DNA from: Duncaniella sp.
GTDB taxonomy: Bacteria; Bacteroidota; Bacteroidia; Bacteroidales; Muribaculaceae
DNA: 6,539 nucleotides
Direction of reading: 5' to 3'
Assembly: GCA_029052375.1 (NCBI GenBank)
Contig: JAIDJD010000300.1
Coordinates: forward strand, 1-6,539
In this document: piece by piece, positions 4,203 to 6,539 of the stretch
Position numbering within the stretch: the stretch's first letter is position 1
Layout of the letters: every line of letters begins with the position of its first letter
Position numbers and translations under genes: made by a program
Notes under the pieces: generated by a model
What the model was told of the DNA's origin: nothing
Database searches by the model: none
The model's input: only the letters and a program-made list of their open reading frames with translations

Positions 4203-6539
4203 ATGAACATTAGACAGGGCTTGCTATCAGCCGGGCGTCAAGGGATTGTGCGCAGGCTGTTTGCCTTTGTGATGTTTGTGATGACAGCCATTGCTGTAAA
4301 TGCACAGACACAAACGTTAAGTGGCACGGTGACTGATGCTGACGGAGAGCCGATGATCGGTGCGAACGTCATAGTGGTCGGCACCGGTCAGGGTGTGGCT
4401 ACAGACCTCGAAGGAAAGTACACGCTCAAGAACATCCCTTCCGGGGCCAAGATACGCTATAGCTATATAGGCTATACGGCCCAGGAACTTTCTCCTGCCG
4501 GAAAGACAGAAATCAATGTAGTGCTCGAACCCGAAGCCTCGATGCTCGACGAGGTCGTGGCCATCGGCTATGCCCGCGTCCGTCGCAGAGACCTGACGGC
4601 CTCCACGGCCTCGGTAGGCGGCAAGGAGCTGGCATCTGTGCCCGTGAGCACCGCCGCACAGGCTCTTGCGGGCAAGGCCGCCGGTGTCAACATCGTGGCA
4701 CAGAGCGGCGCTCCCGGCGCTGACATCAACATCACCGTCCGCGGCGGCACAACTCTCACCCAGGGCGCCGAGCCTCTCTACATCGTGGACGGATTCCAGA
4801 TGGAGGACGGTCTGCGCAACGTAGACATCAACGACATCGAGACCATCGACGTGATGAAAGACGCCTCGGCCACAGCCATCTACGGCTCGGCAGGCGCCAA
4901 CGGCGTCATCCTCATCACCACCAAGAGCGGCGAGAAGGGCAAGACCAGCATCAACTACAACGGATACGTCAGCTTCACCCGCCTCGGCAAGAAGATCGAC
5001 GTGCTCAACCCCGAGGAGTATGTGAAGTATCAGTATGAGTTCAACCAGCTCCGCGGCAACATCGACTCCTGGACCAAGCTCTTCGGCGGCAACATCAACG
5101 ACCCCGACTTCTACACCGGCGCATACAGCCGCATCGAGCAGGAATACCGCAACCGCGAGGGCATCGACTGGCAGGACGAGGTGTTCGGCAATACCGGTGT
5201 GACCCACAACCACAACGTCTCCATAAACGGCGGCACCGACAAGACCAACTTCATGGTCAGCTACAACTACATAGGCGAGGAGGGCATCATGAAGAAGCAC
5301 AACTATGAGAAGAACAGCGTGCGTGCCAAGATACGCCACGAGATGTTCGACATCCTCCGCTTCGACTTCGCCGCAAGCTTCCAGAACACCAAGACCGAGG
5401 GCGGCGGCTCGCTCGGCGGCAAGCTCAAGCAGACCATCCTCCAGCCCGTCACCGGCGGCAACCTCTGGACCAACGACGAGCTCCTCCACACAGACCTCAC
5501 AGACTTCTTTGCTGAGATGCCCGGCTCGTCCAACTACGACGCCAACAACCCCATCCTCAACAACAACGCCATCACCAACGAGAAGCACCACCGCATGGCG
5601 TCTGTCAACGCAGGCCTCGAGATAGACATCATCAAGGGCCTCACATTCCGCACCGCCGGCAGCTATACCTGGCAGCAGATACGCTCTGACTACTGGGACG
5701 ACGGCTCTACCAAGCAGGCCATGATGAACCTCAGCCCCTACGGCTACGGCTCGCGCGACAACTCCGAGCGTTCCAACTGGCAGATCACCAACACCCTCAA
5801 CTATAACTTCGACATCAACCGCAAGCACGAGTTCACTGTCCTCATCGGTCAGGAGACCTCCTACTGGAGCACCCTCAAGCTCGAGAACGAGTGGCGCGAG
5901 TTCCCCGACGGCAACTTCGGCCTCAACGACGTCAACATGGGCAAGCCCTACTCCTGGAAGTCGGGCGAGAGCCGCGTAGGCCTCGTGTCTGTCTTCGGAC
6001 GTGTGTCTTACAACTATGAGGGACGCTACCTCGTCAACGCTACCCTCCGTGCCGACGGCTCGTCCAAGTTTGCCCGCGGCAACAAGTGGGACTGGTTCCC
6101 CTCCGTTTCGGCCGCATGGCGCATCTCTCAGGAGAAGTTCATGGAACCTGCCCGTGGCTGGCTTGACAACCTCAAGCTCCGCTTGGGCTATGGTGTTGCC
6201 GGCAACAATAAGATTGACAACAATATGTATGCCACCGACTATGGTTCGGGCCACTATGCCTCCAACGGCAACGACTTCATCACCTTTGTCCCCGGCACAG
6301 TGCTCGGCAATGCCGCCCTCGTGTGGGAGAAGACCAAGACCTACAACGCGGCCATCGACTTCTCTGTTCTCAACAGCCGCATCAACCTCTCTGTCGACTG
6401 GTACAACAATCAGTCTGACAACCTCCTGATCAAGAACAAGATTCCCAGCTCGACAGGCTACAGCGAGCAGTTCCAGAACCTCGGCTCTATCCGCAACCGC
6501 GGCGTCGAGATTGTCCTCAACACCGTCAACATCACCAAC
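4203..6539 (+). CDS. SusC/RagA-family TonB-dependent outer-membrane transporter, N-terminal part (3' end outside window)
   Basis: The frame is open from ATG 4203 through the last codon of the window (779 codons); family members are usually about 1,000 residues, so roughly the last quarter is missing. A signal peptide spans 1-34 (RR, hydrophobic LFAFVMFVMTAIAV, cleavage after VNA). A CarboxypepD_reg-like beta-sandwich follows at about 39-110 (SGTVTDADGEPMIGANVIVV, then IRYSYIGY). MLDEVVAIGYA (114-124) is the TonB-box region. The plug domain lies at about 125-242, with AGKAAGVNI (156-164), PLYIVDGFQ (191-199) and DASATAIYGSAGANGVILIT (220-239). The barrel shows GRYLVNATLRADGSSKFARG (607-626) and LKLRLGYGVAGNN (657-669), both typical of SusC. 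It imports oligosaccharides (or, less often, peptides) across the outer membrane with TonB energy and a SusD lipoprotein partner, expected directly downstream. No N-terminal STN domain is present, so FecR/sigma signalling through it is not expected. The ATG has no Shine-Dalgarno but is the only start placing a complete signal peptide. The ligand is unknown. Confidence 0.95.
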   Translation, partial: MNIRQGLLSAGRQGIVRRLFAFVMFVMTAIAVNAQTQTLSGTVTDADGEPMIGANVIVVGTGQGVATDLEGKYTLKNIPSGAKIRYSYIGYTAQELSPAGKTEINVVLEPEASMLDEVVAIGYARVRRRDLTASTASVGGKELASVPVSTAAQALAGKAAGVNIVAQSGAPGADINITVRGGTTLTQGAEPLYIVDGFQMEDGLRNVDINDIETIDVMKDASATAIYGSAGANGVILITTKSGEKGKTSINYNGYVSFTRLGKKIDVLNPEEYVKYQYEFNQLRGNIDSWTKLFGGNINDPDFYTGAYSRIEQEYRNREGIDWQDEVFGNTGVTHNHNVSINGGTDKTNFMVSYNYIGEEGIMKKHNYEKNSVRAKIRHEMFDILRFDFAASFQNTKTEGGGSLGGKLKQTILQPVTGGNLWTNDELLHTDLTDFFAEMPGSSNYDANNPILNNNAITNEKHHRMASVNAGLEIDIIKGLTFRTAGSYTWQQIRSDYWDDGSTKQAMMNLSPYGYGSRDNSERSNWQITNTLNYNFDINRKHEFTVLIGQETSYWSTLKLENEWREFPDGNFGLNDVNMGKPYSWKSGESRVGLVSVFGRVSYNYEGRYLVNATLRADGSSKFARGNKWDWFPSVSAAWRISQEKFMEPARGWLDNLKLRLGYGVAGNNKIDNNMYATDYGSGHYASNGNDFITFVPGTVLGNAALVWEKTKTYNAAIDFSVLNSRINLSVDWYNNQSDNLLIKNKIPSSTGYSEQFQNLGSIRNRGVEIVLNTVNITN

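Noticed and set aside
4317..6254. Minus-strand open frame of 645 codons opposite the susC gene
   Set aside because: It is a shadow of the C-ending codon bias of susC; the translation is a valine/alanine/glutamate-rich low-complexity product with no domain, while the plus strand encodes a textbook SusC protein.

Overview
The window looks like chromosomal DNA of a gut-type Bacteroidota, order Bacteroidales. The evidence is a SusC/RagA-type TonB-dependent transporter, a GH2 glycosidase with the C-terminal domains common in Bacteroides-type enzymes, promoter-like TAnnTTTG boxes, no Shine-Dalgarno before susC, and GC-rich, C-ending genes separated by very AT-rich gaps. The codon style (many GCC, GGC, CTC, CCC and ATC, with ATA still used) would fit a Muribaculaceae-like lineage, but that placement is only a guess.

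Layout, all on the plus strand: (1) 2-1048, the C-terminal 348 residues of a GH2 beta-glycosidase whose start lies upstream. (2) 1049-1321, a gap holding two copies of a short hairpin repeat around a larger 18-bp stem, then an AT-rich promoter region with nested inverted repeats. (3) 1322-3028, a complete SulP/SLC26-family anion transporter with a STAS domain. (4) 3028-3903, a complete EamA/DMT-family membrane protein whose ATG overlaps the SulP stop codon (TGATG), so the two form a tightly coupled operon. (5) 3950-3991, a very strong intrinsic terminator closing that operon. (6) 3992-4202, an AT-rich promoter and leader. (7) 4203-6539, the first 779 codons of a SusC-like outer-membrane transporter, open to the window edge.

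How the parts may work together: the GH2 gene probably ends one glycan-utilization locus and the susC gene probably begins another, with a susD gene expected just past the window edge. The SulP-DMT pair is a separate inner-membrane transport operon between them. A link between the SulP protein and sulfate released from sulfated glycans is possible, but nothing in the window proves it. I see no CRISPR array, tRNA, rRNA, transposase or phage gene, and no clearly new multi-gene system. The most unusual features are the composite hairpin-repeat element at 1051-1170 and the palindromic region upstream of the SulP gene.
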